From Candidatus Aminicenantota bacterium (GTDB taxonomy: Bacteria > Acidobacteriota > Aminicenantia > UBA2199): a DNA stretch of 36,987 bases. Both the position numbers and the translations under genes were made by a program. The notes beneath the pieces are model-generated. The model was not told where the DNA came from, made no database searches, and worked only from the letters and a program-made list of their open reading frames with translations. This document shows positions 10,159 through 20,039 of the stretch, one piece after another. Positions within the stretch are counted from its first letter, which is position 1. Every line of letters starts with the position of its first letter. The DNA is taken from NCBI GenBank assembly GCA_016926835.1, contig JAFGNX010000164.1:1-36987 (forward strand). The letters run 5' to 3'.

Positions 10159-10764
10159 ATGACGGAACAGAAAGCCACGAACGTGGTCTGGCATGAACAT
10201 ACGGTGAAACGAGAAGAACGGGAACAACTGTTGAAACAGAAGGGAGTGGTCCTGTGGTTCACCGGCCTGCCCTCGAGCGGAAAATCCACCGTGGCCAATG
10301 CCTTGGCCCGGCGATTGCACCAGGAGGGAAGGCTCTGTTACGTCCTGGACGGAGACAACGTGCGGCACGGGTTAAACAAGGACCTGGGATTTTCACCTCA
10401 GGACCGTGAGGAAAATATCCGCCGCATTTCCGAGGTAGCCGCGCTTTTTGCCGATTCCGGCGCTATCACCACCACGGCTTTTGTATCTCCCTACCGTAAA
10501 GACCGGGATTTCTGCCGCCAGTTGCTGGGTCCGGGGCGGTTTTTTGAGGTGTATGTCAAGACTTCAGTGGAAACCTGTGAGGAACGTGATCCCAAAGGAT
10601 TGTACAAGAAAGCCAGAAATGGCGTAATTCCGGAATTCACCGGCATCTCCGCTCCCTACGAAGCTCCTTTGCATCCGGAAATCATCCTGGAGACCGAGTC
10701 CCTGGACGTCGATGCGGAAGTCAACCTCATCCTGGACCACCTGAGGGAGAAAGGAGTTATTTAA
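10159..10764 (+). CDS. cysC: Adenylylsulfate kinase
   Basis: P-loop LWFTGLPSSGKSTVANAL; DGDNVRHGLNKDLGFSPQDREENIRRISEVA; RBS GGAGG upstream. Confidence 0.93.
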   Translation: MTEQKATNVVWHEHTVKREEREQLLKQKGVVLWFTGLPSSGKSTVANALARRLHQEGRLCYVLDGDNVRHGLNKDLGFSPQDREENIRRISEVAALFADSGAITTTAFVSPYRKDRDFCRQLLGPGRFFEVYVKTSVETCEERDPKGLYKKARNGVIPEFTGISAPYEAPLHPEIILETESLDVDAEVNLILDHLREKGVI

Positions 10765-10767
10765 ATA

Positions 10768-10935
10768 AAGTTGGAGAATTGGGTTTAGGGGCGACCGGCC
10801 GGTCGCCCGTACTTGAAAAGAAGGTGGCAGTAGACAGGAAACAGTCCTCTTGCCACTTGCCGATCGCCACTAGCCTCTGGCCTCTTGCCCGTTTCACTTT
10901 TCCCTTTCGCTTCGCTTCCAGGTAAAATCTAAAAC
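10768..10935. repeat. Composite intergenic repeat, locus B
   Basis: 20-nt perfect palindrome GGGCGACCGGCCGGTCGCCC (10789-10808) and GCCACTTGCCGATCGCC (10852-10868), the latter matching the reverse complement of locus A at 16 of 17 positions. Confidence 0.8.
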
Positions 10936-10940
10936 AAACC

Positions 10941-12092
10941 ATGATTGCCAAAATCCGTGATGTGGGCCGGGGCGGCTTCGGTGTGGCATCAGGACCGGAC
11001 GGCCCGGTCATGATCCCACACGTCCTGGCCGGTGAAACAGTCCGTTTTCGCATCCAGCGACACAGCCACAACGTGTACTGGGGTGAAGCGATTGAGATAA
11101 TCCATCCCTCTGCCCACAGGGTCTCCCCTCCGTGTCCCCTTTACCTTGAATGCGGCGGATGCAACCTGCAACACGCCTCACCCGAACACCAGGTTGAGAT
11201 CAAGTCCGGTATCCTGAGACGGAACCTGCGGCGCATCGCCCACATCATTGACCCGCCGCCGATTGCCATTTCAGCATCACCGCCCTTTCACTACCGTACC
11301 CGCATGGTGTTGAAAATACAAAACGGGCGCGCGGGATTCTTTCAGCGAAACAGCCATCGGGTCATCCCGGTTAATTCCTGTCCGCTCATGCCCTCAGTCA
11401 TGCAAGAGCGATTGCGTGAACTCTGCCAGTATTCGCAAATCCGGAATATCGAGGACGGACAGCTGGTGCTCTTGAGCAACGGCGAGGAAGTGGCCGCCTC
11501 TGTAGCGGACGGCAGGGAATGGCAAGATCTGGATGAACCTGGGCGAATTGTGTTTCACCTTCCTGATGGGAGCTTTTGTGTGAATCCCCACAATTTTGTG
11601 CAGGCCAACCGTTTCACCATGGCCTCCATGCAGGCCTACGCGCATCCCAGGTCCGCACGTATCCATCAAGGTGTGGACCTGTATGCCGGAGCTGGATTCC
11701 TGACCCTTTCACTGGCGCGCGCCTGCAACCGCAAAGTTTGGGCTGTTGAGTCCGATCCCGGCAACCTGGAAATGTTGCGGCACAATCTGGCGGCCAATGG
11801 GCTCGATCACGTCCTGCCGCTGCAGCGAAAAATTTCCGGACGACATTGGCCGCAAGCGGACTTCATTCTGGCGGACCCCCCCCGCAAAGGCATGCCAGCG
11901 CGAGTGCTCTCTGCGCTTGCAAGCGCCCCACCCGTGGAAATGGTCTTATTCTCATGCGACTCGGCCACTTTCAGCCGAGACCTGGCATTTCTGCTGAAGC
12001 GGGATTTTTCCCTGGTGGAATGCGCGTTAATCGACAATTTTCCCCAATCAGATCACATTGAGGTCATCGCCCGCCTGCAAGGACCGGTATAA
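10941..12092 (+). CDS. 23S rRNA (uracil-5-)-methyltransferase-like protein (TrmA/RlmD/RumA family)
   Basis: TRAM-like N-terminus; Fe-S cysteines CPLYLECGGC; SAM motif DLYAGAGFLTLSLA; ADPPRKG; catalytic FSCDSATFSRD. Confidence 0.88.
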   Translation: MIAKIRDVGRGGFGVASGPDGPVMIPHVLAGETVRFRIQRHSHNVYWGEAIEIIHPSAHRVSPPCPLYLECGGCNLQHASPEHQVEIKSGILRRNLRRIAHIIDPPPIAISASPPFHYRTRMVLKIQNGRAGFFQRNSHRVIPVNSCPLMPSVMQERLRELCQYSQIRNIEDGQLVLLSNGEEVAASVADGREWQDLDEPGRIVFHLPDGSFCVNPHNFVQANRFTMASMQAYAHPRSARIHQGVDLYAGAGFLTLSLARACNRKVWAVESDPGNLEMLRHNLAANGLDHVLPLQRKISGRHWPQADFILADPPRKGMPARVLSALASAPPVEMVLFSCDSATFSRDLAFLLKRDFSLVECALIDNFPQSDHIEVIARLQGPV

Positions 12093-12105
12093 TCGGATTG
12101 AAAGG

Positions 12106-12993
12106 TCAGGAACGGCGAAAATCCGGCCAGAAAACGAATCGCTTGCCGGAAAAAATCAGGTCGCGGCCGGAATAATCCCGATATACGCCTTCCTGATCAA
12201 AACCCTGGAATTCCCCGTCACTTCCGGCTGAAGCAATCCAGAAGCGTGCGCCGTCGGCCCGATAGTAAAAATCATTCCCCCAGGCGTCCTTGAGTATCAG
12301 GTCCCGAAAATAGGCGGCAAAACGCGGGTAGAGGTGGAGATCGTTGATGGACTCAACTTCAGGGGCGACACCGTACTCCGCGACATATTGGTCAACCGCT
12401 TCTCCCAGCTGCATGATGGTACGCATGGTGATTTTCAACTTGGATGTCAGGCTGGCCCGGCCCATATGGCGGGAAAGGTTCGCCATCGCCCCGTCGCCCC
12501 GGATTCTCCCCTCCAGCAAATCGTTATAGGCCTGGCGAATCCGTTCTTCCTCAACCGGTAGATTGGAGACGTCGATCTGCTGATAGGCTTCCACCAGGCC
12601 GGTCTGCATTTCCGCGATGCGCGAATGGTTCCCAAAGCGTTGCAGATCCATCTGGACAAGGAAATCCATGAGCCTCAGAAGGCTGATCATTCGGGCCAGG
12701 GCGTTTTTCTGTGGATCCGTCAATGTGTTTCCGGACCGTCGAGCCGTATCAAGGTGGAGGTTGATATCCGGGGTCAGGCGATGAATACCGTCTAAATACT
12801 CTTGCATGCGGGCCGTCACATCCTCGAGCTTGCCGGCCATCTGGATGCCATCGATGTATTTCTGAATCAGGATGCTCTGATCTTCCAGCAAATTCTCCAC
12901 CCGGGCCACGTCCAGGGTGGAATTGCGACAACCGGCAACCAATAAGAACACCGCGGCAGTCCACCCGATCGCACCGCCACGAATCCATTTCAT
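12106..12993 (-). CDS. Lipoprotein with GspG-like C-terminal domain
   Basis: Lipobox-like FLLVAGCRN; C-terminus LILKDAWGNDFYYRADGARFWIASAGSDGEFQGFDQEGVYRDYSGRDLIF resembles the type II secretion GspG region; GGGAGG upstream of the ATG. Confidence 0.65.
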   Translation of the reverse strand: MKWIRGGAIGWTAAVFLLVAGCRNSTLDVARVENLLEDQSILIQKYIDGIQMAGKLEDVTARMQEYLDGIHRLTPDINLHLDTARRSGNTLTDPQKNALARMISLLRLMDFLVQMDLQRFGNHSRIAEMQTGLVEAYQQIDVSNLPVEEERIRQAYNDLLEGRIRGDGAMANLSRHMGRASLTSKLKITMRTIMQLGEAVDQYVAEYGVAPEVESINDLHLYPRFAAYFRDLILKDAWGNDFYYRADGARFWIASAGSDGEFQGFDQEGVYRDYSGRDLIFSGKRFVFWPDFRRS

Positions 12994-13145
12994 ACAACCT
13001 CCCACGACGGGTTTGGAAATTTTTCGCCGCCTCAAAGCCCACGTTATAGCAATTCCTTTTGAAAAAATCAATGCCGGTGGGAAAACGGGCTTTTCTCAAA
13101 CGATTCCGGCTACGTGAAAGCGGTTTCAAATTCCGGTTGAATGAT

Positions 13146-13328
13146 TCACCCGGCGCGTTGGGTCTCCATGGAGATCTGGCTGTGACTCCATTCTAAAAAG
13201 TACCGGAACTCAAGTTCCAGGAACTCATCCAGGTCCAGGGGTAAGTGGCGACCCTCCAGATGCTTTTCCAGTCCGGTGTAGTATTCCGCGGGTAAACCGT
13301 CTTCGAGATTGGCTGCATAATCGCTCAT
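13146..13328 (-). CDS. Small acidic hypothetical protein (60 aa)
   Basis: Intact small ORF in otherwise empty intergenic space; no recognised family. Confidence 0.4.
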   Translation of the reverse strand: MSDYAANLEDGLPAEYYTGLEKHLEGRHLPLDLDEFLELEFRYFLEWSHSQISMETQRAG

Positions 13329-13395
13329 GTTTTGCCTCGCACTTCAAGTGTACGGCGACCAAATGAAATTTCCATGAACATCCGGTTAAACCAGT

Positions 13396-15960
13396 GTGAA
13401 TTCCGACACCTTTTTTGCTTGTTATTGCAATCCCCAGGCAGCCTGGACTAAAATGCCAGGGGCCGAACCAATGAGCAACCACCTATTTCTCCAGCGGATT
13501 GTTATGTTGCGCAGATACGCAGGGTTGCGCCGCTCGGCTTTTCTACGGATCATCTCCACGCTTTTGTTTGTCTCGGGACTGGCAGCGGCGATTCCCATGG
13601 CTCTTGCCCCGCTCGGCGCCTGGCGTTTTGTCCTGCAGTTTCTTCTCGTCTGCGCCTGCTGGCTGTTTGCCATAATGGTGGATGTGGAATCTCCTGTGAT
13701 CCGTCATTCCGGCTTTCTCTCCACCCAACCCCCAGATCCGTGGATGGGGGCTCCCGCCTTGATACTGATTTTCGCCCTGTTGATTCCAACCGGCTTCCAG
13801 TTCTATCGTGCACTGCCACACAGTGCCAGCGCCGATTTTCGCATCGTGGTGGCGGGATTTTCAGGACCCAGCCCCGCACTCTTCCCGGTAACCACCACAC
13901 TGGTTGATCACATCAGGCGGGAAACTCTCGGCCAGCCGAATATTCGCCTCATCCAACTCGACAAACCAATTGCGGAAAACCTGGACAGCGATTCAGCCCG
14001 GCTCCTGATGAAACGGCACCGGGCGGATTTGGTGATCTGGGGATGGTATGGGGACACAGCGGATGCAGTCGTCGTGGGCATGCACGTACGCATTGCCGGA
14101 AACACGGTTCGTGTGGCCGGAACAAAGCAGCTGTTACACAAACAATTGCGCCCGGCCGCATGCCCTCTTCCGGGACGTTTCACCCTGCAATCCAACTGGG
14201 AACAACAATGTCGTGACCTGGCACTCTTTACGAGCGGACTCTGTCATTTTTTGCAGCAACGCCCACGCCGAGCCGTTCTGGAATGGAACACGGCATTGAG
14301 GCATTCGCCGTCTTCTCGCAACGGCTTAATCACGCTTTTCCGCGGCAATGCGTTGTTGTCATTGGCACAACTTCCTCAAGCAATAGCCGACACCAATGAG
14401 GCGGTTTCCCGGGCCCCGCAACTGGCGGAAGCCTGGAACCAACAAAGCCTTGTAGCCGCTTTGCAAAAAGATCATGTCGCAGCCCTTCGATATCTGGATC
14501 AGGCCCGGGAACTCGATCGTGCCTGGCCGGAACCGTTATGCAACCGTGGAATCATTCTTGCGGGTAACGGAAAAATCGATGCCGCCGTTCAATCCTTCGC
14601 AGCGGCACTGAATCGGGATCCGGACCATGTTGATTCACTGTTCAATCAAGGCGCGTGCGCAATGATGCAGGAAAAGTGGGGCCCGGCGATACGCTTCTTC
14701 ACCCGTACCATCCGAGACGAACCCGGAGCAGCTGATGCCTGGTATTTTAGGGGTGTCTGCCATTTTCATGACAACAACCTGACCCTGGCGCAAAGGGACT
14801 TGACCCGTGCCGTACGACTGAAACCCGCCTGGTCAAGTGCGTTGCACGATCTCGGAGTGGTTCATGCCCGAAGGGGTAACCTCTTTATGGCCATCCGCGC
14901 TTTTAGCCGCGCGCTGGCCCGTCAGCCCCGGAGAAGCGATTCCCGCCATCAACTGGCGGCGGCCTTCTATCTTGACCGGGATTTTTCCCGGGCCGCGCAA
15001 GAGTACAACCGAATTCTCAAGACCGATCCAAATGATTCAGCCGCATTGGCAGATCGCGGGCGGGCTCTTTTTCGCATCGGGGACCTTGCGCGGGCTCTGC
15101 GCGACTTTACCCTTTTGATCAAACGCCTGCCGCTTAAAACGGACCCCTATATCATGCGAGGAAAGGTTTTTCTGGAAGCCAGTGAACCTGAATCCGCTGA
15201 AAAAGATTTTGCCCGCGCCCTGGCGTTAAACCCGGAAAAAGTCCAGGCCTGGGCGGGACGGGCCCTGGCTTATGCCATGCAGGAACGTTTTCCGGAAGCG
15301 GTGTCCGACTTGAAACACGCCCTGGCCCGCGATCCGGACAACCCTCATTACTGGATGATCAGTGGGTTGATTCATCGCTGGATGGATCAATATGAAGTCG
15401 CGGTAATTCACATCCGCAAAGCAGCTGAACTGTCACCGCAATTGCCCGAACCGGTTTTTCAATTGGGATTGACCCACTTCCTGGCTGGGAATAACCGGTT
15501 GGCCCTGGCTCAATTCAACCGCGTGTTGGAGATTCAGCCGGACCATCATGAAGCCGGTCATTTCCGCGGTATCGTGCTGCTGGTGTCCGGCCATACGGCG
15601 GCCGCGAAAAAGGAGTTTCTGCAAGCCGTTAACCTGGTTCCGGAAGAAGCCGCCTATCACCTCTCCCTGGCCAACACTCATCTGATTGCCGGCGAAATGG
15701 AATCGGCCATACGGGAGTACCAGGCTGGGGCTAAACTGGTTCCAGATGACCCGATCCCCGCCCTTTTCGCCGCCCAGGCTCTGGAAGAAGCAGGTAAACC
15801 CCGCGCGGCCCTGAAAATTTACATCCACACTTTGAAAAAAGCAGGCCCCCAAGCCCTGCCCTTTTTTCAGGCTTTGAAACGGCGCATAACGGAACTCGAA
15901 CGTGAGTTGCTTCGATTGCAGCCTGATGCGACACCGGATCAAGGAGAAGACGCTCCATGA
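13396..15960 (+). CDS. Membrane-anchored TPR-repeat protein
   Basis: Two N-terminal TM helices, then many TPR units (e.g. AWYFRGVCHFHDNNLTLAQRDLTRAVRLKP). Exact start uncertain. Confidence 0.85.
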   Translation: MNSDTFFACYCNPQAAWTKMPGAEPMSNHLFLQRIVMLRRYAGLRRSAFLRIISTLLFVSGLAAAIPMALAPLGAWRFVLQFLLVCACWLFAIMVDVESPVIRHSGFLSTQPPDPWMGAPALILIFALLIPTGFQFYRALPHSASADFRIVVAGFSGPSPALFPVTTTLVDHIRRETLGQPNIRLIQLDKPIAENLDSDSARLLMKRHRADLVIWGWYGDTADAVVVGMHVRIAGNTVRVAGTKQLLHKQLRPAACPLPGRFTLQSNWEQQCRDLALFTSGLCHFLQQRPRRAVLEWNTALRHSPSSRNGLITLFRGNALLSLAQLPQAIADTNEAVSRAPQLAEAWNQQSLVAALQKDHVAALRYLDQARELDRAWPEPLCNRGIILAGNGKIDAAVQSFAAALNRDPDHVDSLFNQGACAMMQEKWGPAIRFFTRTIRDEPGAADAWYFRGVCHFHDNNLTLAQRDLTRAVRLKPAWSSALHDLGVVHARRGNLFMAIRAFSRALARQPRRSDSRHQLAAAFYLDRDFSRAAQEYNRILKTDPNDSAALADRGRALFRIGDLARALRDFTLLIKRLPLKTDPYIMRGKVFLEASEPESAEKDFARALALNPEKVQAWAGRALAYAMQERFPEAVSDLKHALARDPDNPHYWMISGLIHRWMDQYEVAVIHIRKAAELSPQLPEPVFQLGLTHFLAGNNRLALAQFNRVLEIQPDHHEAGHFRGIVLLVSGHTAAAKKEFLQAVNLVPEEAAYHLSLANTHLIAGEMESAIREYQAGAKLVPDDPIPALFAAQALEEAGKPRAALKIYIHTLKKAGPQALPFFQALKRRITELERELLRLQPDATPDQGEDAP

Positions 15961-16036
15961 GCCACCACGACTTGAGGATGCGCATCAAGCAATTACTTTC
16001 AATCCTACCGGAATGCCCATGCGGAGAGCATCGCGC

Positions 16037-16687
16037 ATGAATTCATCCGGAAAAAACAATCCCCCCGGAAAAAGTCAACCCGGTGACCCTTCTTCACGTC
16101 CAAACTATGATCACAACACAGAGGAGGTTGCCGCATTGGTCCGTCTTGCCAAAGCCGGAAATCAACAAGCCATGGGACAATTGTACCGTCTCCACCGACC
16201 AATGCTTCAGGCCTTGATCTGGCGTTTCACCGGCGGTGGTGGAGAAACTGAAGACTTAATCCAGGACTCATTTTTGCGGGCTTTCCGCAACATATCCTCT
16301 TTCCGCGCGGAACGGGCTTCATTCCGAACATGGTTGTACCGCATTGCCTCCAACGCGTGCCTGGATTCCATGCGCCGCCGCAAAACCCGTCGCACCCATA
16401 TGGAAGAGTTCTACTTGCTGGACGTCGAACAGGCATCCGCGCGTTTCACTTCACCGGAATCCCTGGCCGATACGGAGCAGAGGCGGAAACTTTTGCGGGT
16501 AGCTTTGACCCGACTTCCGGCTAAGCAGCGCATGGCCCTGGTACTCAAACACTTTGATGGCTTATCCATCCGTGAAATCGCCGAAGTCATGAAATGCACG
16601 GAAGGAACGGTCAAACGCCACCTTTACCGCGCCGTCCGCCGCCTGCGCCGGGAGATTGCTACTCCGGGAGAAGCCGATGAAGTGTAA
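16037..16687 (+). CDS. ECF-family RNA polymerase sigma-70 factor
   Basis: Region 2 (DLIQDSFLRAFRNISSFRAERASFRTWLYRIASNACLDSMRRRK) and region 4 (LPAKQRMALVLKHFDGLSIREIAEVMKCTEGTVKRHLYRAVRRLRR). Confidence 0.93.
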   Translation: MNSSGKNNPPGKSQPGDPSSRPNYDHNTEEVAALVRLAKAGNQQAMGQLYRLHRPMLQALIWRFTGGGGETEDLIQDSFLRAFRNISSFRAERASFRTWLYRIASNACLDSMRRRKTRRTHMEEFYLLDVEQASARFTSPESLADTEQRRKLLRVALTRLPAKQRMALVLKHFDGLSIREIAEVMKCTEGTVKRHLYRAVRRLRREIATPGEADEV

Positions 16688-17399
16688 TGCCGTCCGCCGC
16701 AAAATGCATCTGTTCTACTACCGTGAGCTTACTCTCAACGAGAGAGAACAAATCAGTGAACATCTGCGCCATTGTGCGCAATGCGCCGGCGAGTACTCGC
16801 GCATGGAAAGCATGATGCTTGATCTGACCCAGGCGGTCATGGAACCCCGCGCCGTCAGCGAAGACGTCACCTGGCGACGGATCCAGGCAAGACTGGAACC
16901 GCCGCCGGGAGCCCGGACCGCACACTTGCTGCGATTGGCGGCGGCTTTACTGATTTTCGCCATCGGCCTCGGAGCCGGACTCTGGTTGAACCGCAGCCAG
17001 ACTGATCCTTCACTGACCACATCGCCCCGGCTGATTGTGACTCGAAGCGAGTGGAACCAGTACCTCGGCGACCTGGAACTCCTGCTTCTGGATGCGGGAA
17101 ACAATGGTTTGCCCGTCTCTGCGGCTACCGCTCCCGGAGAACAAACCCTTGATCGCCTTTTGTTTCAAAACCGCTGCCTGAGTCGAGCCGAACTGAATTC
17201 CCCGGAAGCGCACCGCCTATTGGAAGAAACAGCCCTGTTGTTGCAGGAAATCCGCAACCGCTCCGATGCATCCCGGCAGGACCCGGAATGGCTGCCGCGA
17301 ATCATTGCCGAGCGACGCATGTTGGAGCGCATTCGCTTGTTGCTTTCGGGAGATATGGCTGATTCCCGCTTGGAGGCTGAACGTGCACCGGTTATCTAG
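16677..17399 (+). CDS. Putative zinc-finger anti-sigma factor, single TM
   Basis: HC2-type zinc finger (C..ISEHLRHCAQC), TM helix LLRLAAALLIFAIGLGAGLWL; start overlaps the sigma factor 3' end. Confidence 0.8.
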   Translation: MKCNAVRRKMHLFYYRELTLNEREQISEHLRHCAQCAGEYSRMESMMLDLTQAVMEPRAVSEDVTWRRIQARLEPPPGARTAHLLRLAAALLIFAIGLGAGLWLNRSQTDPSLTTSPRLIVTRSEWNQYLGDLELLLLDAGNNGLPVSAATAPGEQTLDRLLFQNRCLSRAELNSPEAHRLLEETALLLQEIRNRSDASRQDPEWLPRIIAERRMLERIRLLLSGDMADSRLEAERAPVI

Positions 17400-18399
17400 T
17401 TTCATTGCCATCTCTTTTTTATGCGGATCTTTGCTGGCAGCCGCCGATGCGGGACCATTAACCACAGAACAGCGGGTTGCGTTTGATCTTCGCGGCCGGG
17501 TGGAAGATATGAACGGCGTGGCTGTGAGCGGAGCCCGGGTCATATTGCTGAATGCCTCCGGTCCGGCCAAAGCCCCCCGCCAGACCCGGTCGGACTCCCA
17601 GGGAGAATGGTTGTTTCGCCAGGTCAAACCAGGCAAGTGGAAAATCCAGGCCCTGAATCCCAACGCCCTGTCCGAGATTTACCACCTGACCATATCCTGG
17701 CGACAAGATAATCGAGAGTTGATGCCGGTCATTCTGAAACTGGAGATCAAGGCACATGATATCCTGGCTGAAGGCAAAGCCCACCTTTACAACCACGAAT
17801 GGGAGTCGGCACAACGGGCGCTTGATTTTTTCACCACGAATTTCATTGAAAGTCCGATGCTGGAAGAAGCCTTGTTCTGGAATGCTTATGCCTGTTTCCG
17901 CAGATCTCGAAATCATGGGGGTGATGCGCCTGCCATGCGCAGAAAGGCCCTGATGATGATCAGCCACCTGCTGGAAAAATACGCCGAAGGACCCTGGTCG
18001 GATGACGCCCGCGTGCTTCGCCTGGATCTGTGGTGCGATCAACTGCGAGCCGGTGATCGCAAGGATTTGAAACCACTGTTACACGCAACTGATTCCGAAA
18101 AAGAAAGCGATGCGCGCGTCCGCCGTGCGGCTATTGAGATCCTTATCCCCATCAAGCCACAGTTTGCCTGGGACTCCTTGCTGCGGGAGCTTGCCGCTAC
18201 CCAGTCGGCGAAACTGCGCGGGGATTTGTTGATTCTGATCACCCGTTTCCCCGCCAATCGCGCTATTGCCGAACTCAACCGCGTTGCTCAGACGGACCCG
18301 GATTCCATGGTGAGGGCCAAAGCCAGATACTGGCTGCAACGACTGAGCCGTTTGCCCGGAGCTGATTCATCAGGCCAGAAGACCGCAGATCAGCCATGA
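17383..18399 (+). CDS. Secreted protein with carboxypeptidase-regulatory-like domain and HEAT-like helical C-terminus
   Basis: GTG start preceded by GGAGG; signal peptide; FDLRGRVEDMNGVAVSGARVILLNASG...TRSDSQGEWLFRQVKPGKWKIQA. Confidence 0.65.
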   Translation: MHRLSSFIAISFLCGSLLAAADAGPLTTEQRVAFDLRGRVEDMNGVAVSGARVILLNASGPAKAPRQTRSDSQGEWLFRQVKPGKWKIQALNPNALSEIYHLTISWRQDNRELMPVILKLEIKAHDILAEGKAHLYNHEWESAQRALDFFTTNFIESPMLEEALFWNAYACFRRSRNHGGDAPAMRRKALMMISHLLEKYAEGPWSDDARVLRLDLWCDQLRAGDRKDLKPLLHATDSEKESDARVRRAAIEILIPIKPQFAWDSLLRELAATQSAKLRGDLLILITRFPANRAIAELNRVAQTDPDSMVRAKARYWLQRLSRLPGADSSGQKTADQP

Positions 18400-18434
18400 A
18401 AGAAAATCCGGGAATCCCGCACAAGAGAGGTACC

Positions 18435-20039
18435 ATGAGCACAATATGTCGGAACCGCCGGATCGGAAAACTGTTGTTTCCGGTTCTCATTCTGCTGATC
18501 ACTCCCCAAACCGCTTTTCCCCAGGAGCAGATCCGCGAATATGTGCAGGTCAAACAGGTGGAATTGATCGTGCGGGTGATTGATCCACAAGGAATCCCCC
18601 TTTCCGGATTGACGGAAAAGGACTTTGTCGTAACGGAGAACGGTCTCCCTGTCCCCATTACCAGTTGTGTGGAAGTCAAGCGCCGCATCAACAGCGATTC
18701 AGCCTCATCCAGCCGTTTACCGGAAACGCCCCGCTTCTTTCTCATCTACTTCTGGGTCTGGCAGGACAATCAAGTGTATGCCAAGGCCTTGGATTACATC
18801 TTTACCCGGATCTATCGCGAGGGAGATACGGTGGTGCTTTCTCTGCCCAACGCAACCCGCGTTATCCAGCACCGGGAAGATATTCCGAAAATTCGCGGGG
18901 AGTTCGAATATGATCTGCAGGAATGGACCCGGCAACGCTCACAAAGCCTGAACAGCATTGTCGCCAACCTGAACCGCCTGCTGCGCGATTTAATCGATAA
19001 TGAAAGGCTTATGCGGACTGCGGACAACGATTGGGGGTTCAGGCGTGCTTTCGAAACATTCAGAAGCTCGGTTCTGAGCGATTGGCAATTTTTCCGCAGC
19101 AGTTTTCTGGATATCCCCAATCGCAATTTCAAACGATTGGCCGAATTGATGCGCGGCATCAAGCATCAGAAATGGGCCATCGTTTTTATTCAGCCTCCCA
19201 CATTCCCCACAGTTCATCCCAATGCACTCATCTGGACACGGTTTGAAGACCCCGGCCAGGCGGAACAATTGAGAAATTTCTCCAACGAAATGATCCGTAC
19301 CATGAACTCTCCCCATGAACCGGAAGTCCAGCTGCAGGGCATTGAACAGGCTTTTATCGGCTGCAACACCACTTTTCACCTGATACGCATGGACACCGCA
19401 AACGATGAGGTGGACGCTTATCCGGATCTGACCTTGCGCGAGGTTTTCTCGGATCGGCAATGGACATTTCAACGCCTGGTTCAGGCCACCGGCGGCAAAA
19501 GCATCAGCGACAATATTCCTGACCGCGGCCTTCAGCGGGTGGCTGATGCCGAGGATGTATACTATCGCCTGACCTACCGCCCCGCCCTGGAGAAAAAAGA
19601 AAATTCCGCGGACCAACGCCGCCTGGTCATTACTTCCAACCGTCCCCGAGCTCGTATCTACCATGTGCGCAGCATGCGTTTGAGCGAAGTGGAAGAAATC
19701 CGCCTGGCGGAATTCCACTGCGATGCCACACGGCTCAAATTCATTCTGACCGGATATGCAGTGCGACTGGAAGGCGAGCGTCTGCAATCAGACGTCCAGG
19801 TTCGCATCACCGCTGAATCCGCCCAGAAGGAACTCCAGACCTTCACCCGCCATTTCGACACCGCCGAGCCTTTTCTCCAGGTTTCCATGGCTATCCATTT
19901 TCCCCGCTCCGGTCATTACCGGCTCAATTTCCACGCGGAAGACCGATTTACCGGCCGCAGCGTGGAAGAGAGTCAGGTAATCCAGGTCATCCTGCCGAGC
20001 CATTCCGCCGTCCAACCTTCAGGAGATGAAAGCCCTTGA
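18435..20039 (+). CDS. Secreted VWFA-related protein, paralog 1
   Basis: Signal peptide; VKQVELIVRVIDPQGIPLSGLTEKDFVVTENGLPVPITSC; strongly paralogous to the next ORF. Confidence 0.78.
   Translation: MSTICRNRRIGKLLFPVLILLITPQTAFPQEQIREYVQVKQVELIVRVIDPQGIPLSGLTEKDFVVTENGLPVPITSCVEVKRRINSDSASSSRLPETPRFFLIYFWVWQDNQVYAKALDYIFTRIYREGDTVVLSLPNATRVIQHREDIPKIRGEFEYDLQEWTRQRSQSLNSIVANLNRLLRDLIDNERLMRTADNDWGFRRAFETFRSSVLSDWQFFRSSFLDIPNRNFKRLAELMRGIKHQKWAIVFIQPPTFPTVHPNALIWTRFEDPGQAEQLRNFSNEMIRTMNSPHEPEVQLQGIEQAFIGCNTTFHLIRMDTANDEVDAYPDLTLREVFSDRQWTFQRLVQATGGKSISDNIPDRGLQRVADAEDVYYRLTYRPALEKKENSADQRRLVITSNRPRARIYHVRSMRLSEVEEIRLAEFHCDATRLKFILTGYAVRLEGERLQSDVQVRITAESAQKELQTFTRHFDTAEPFLQVSMAIHFPRSGHYRLNFHAEDRFTGRSVEESQVIQVILPSHSAVQPSGDESP

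Noticed and set aside
10768-10935. Intrinsic terminator after cysC at the 20-nt palindrome
   Set aside because: No downstream T-tract, and the hairpin is part of a dispersed repeat; a terminator role is not supported by sequence alone.
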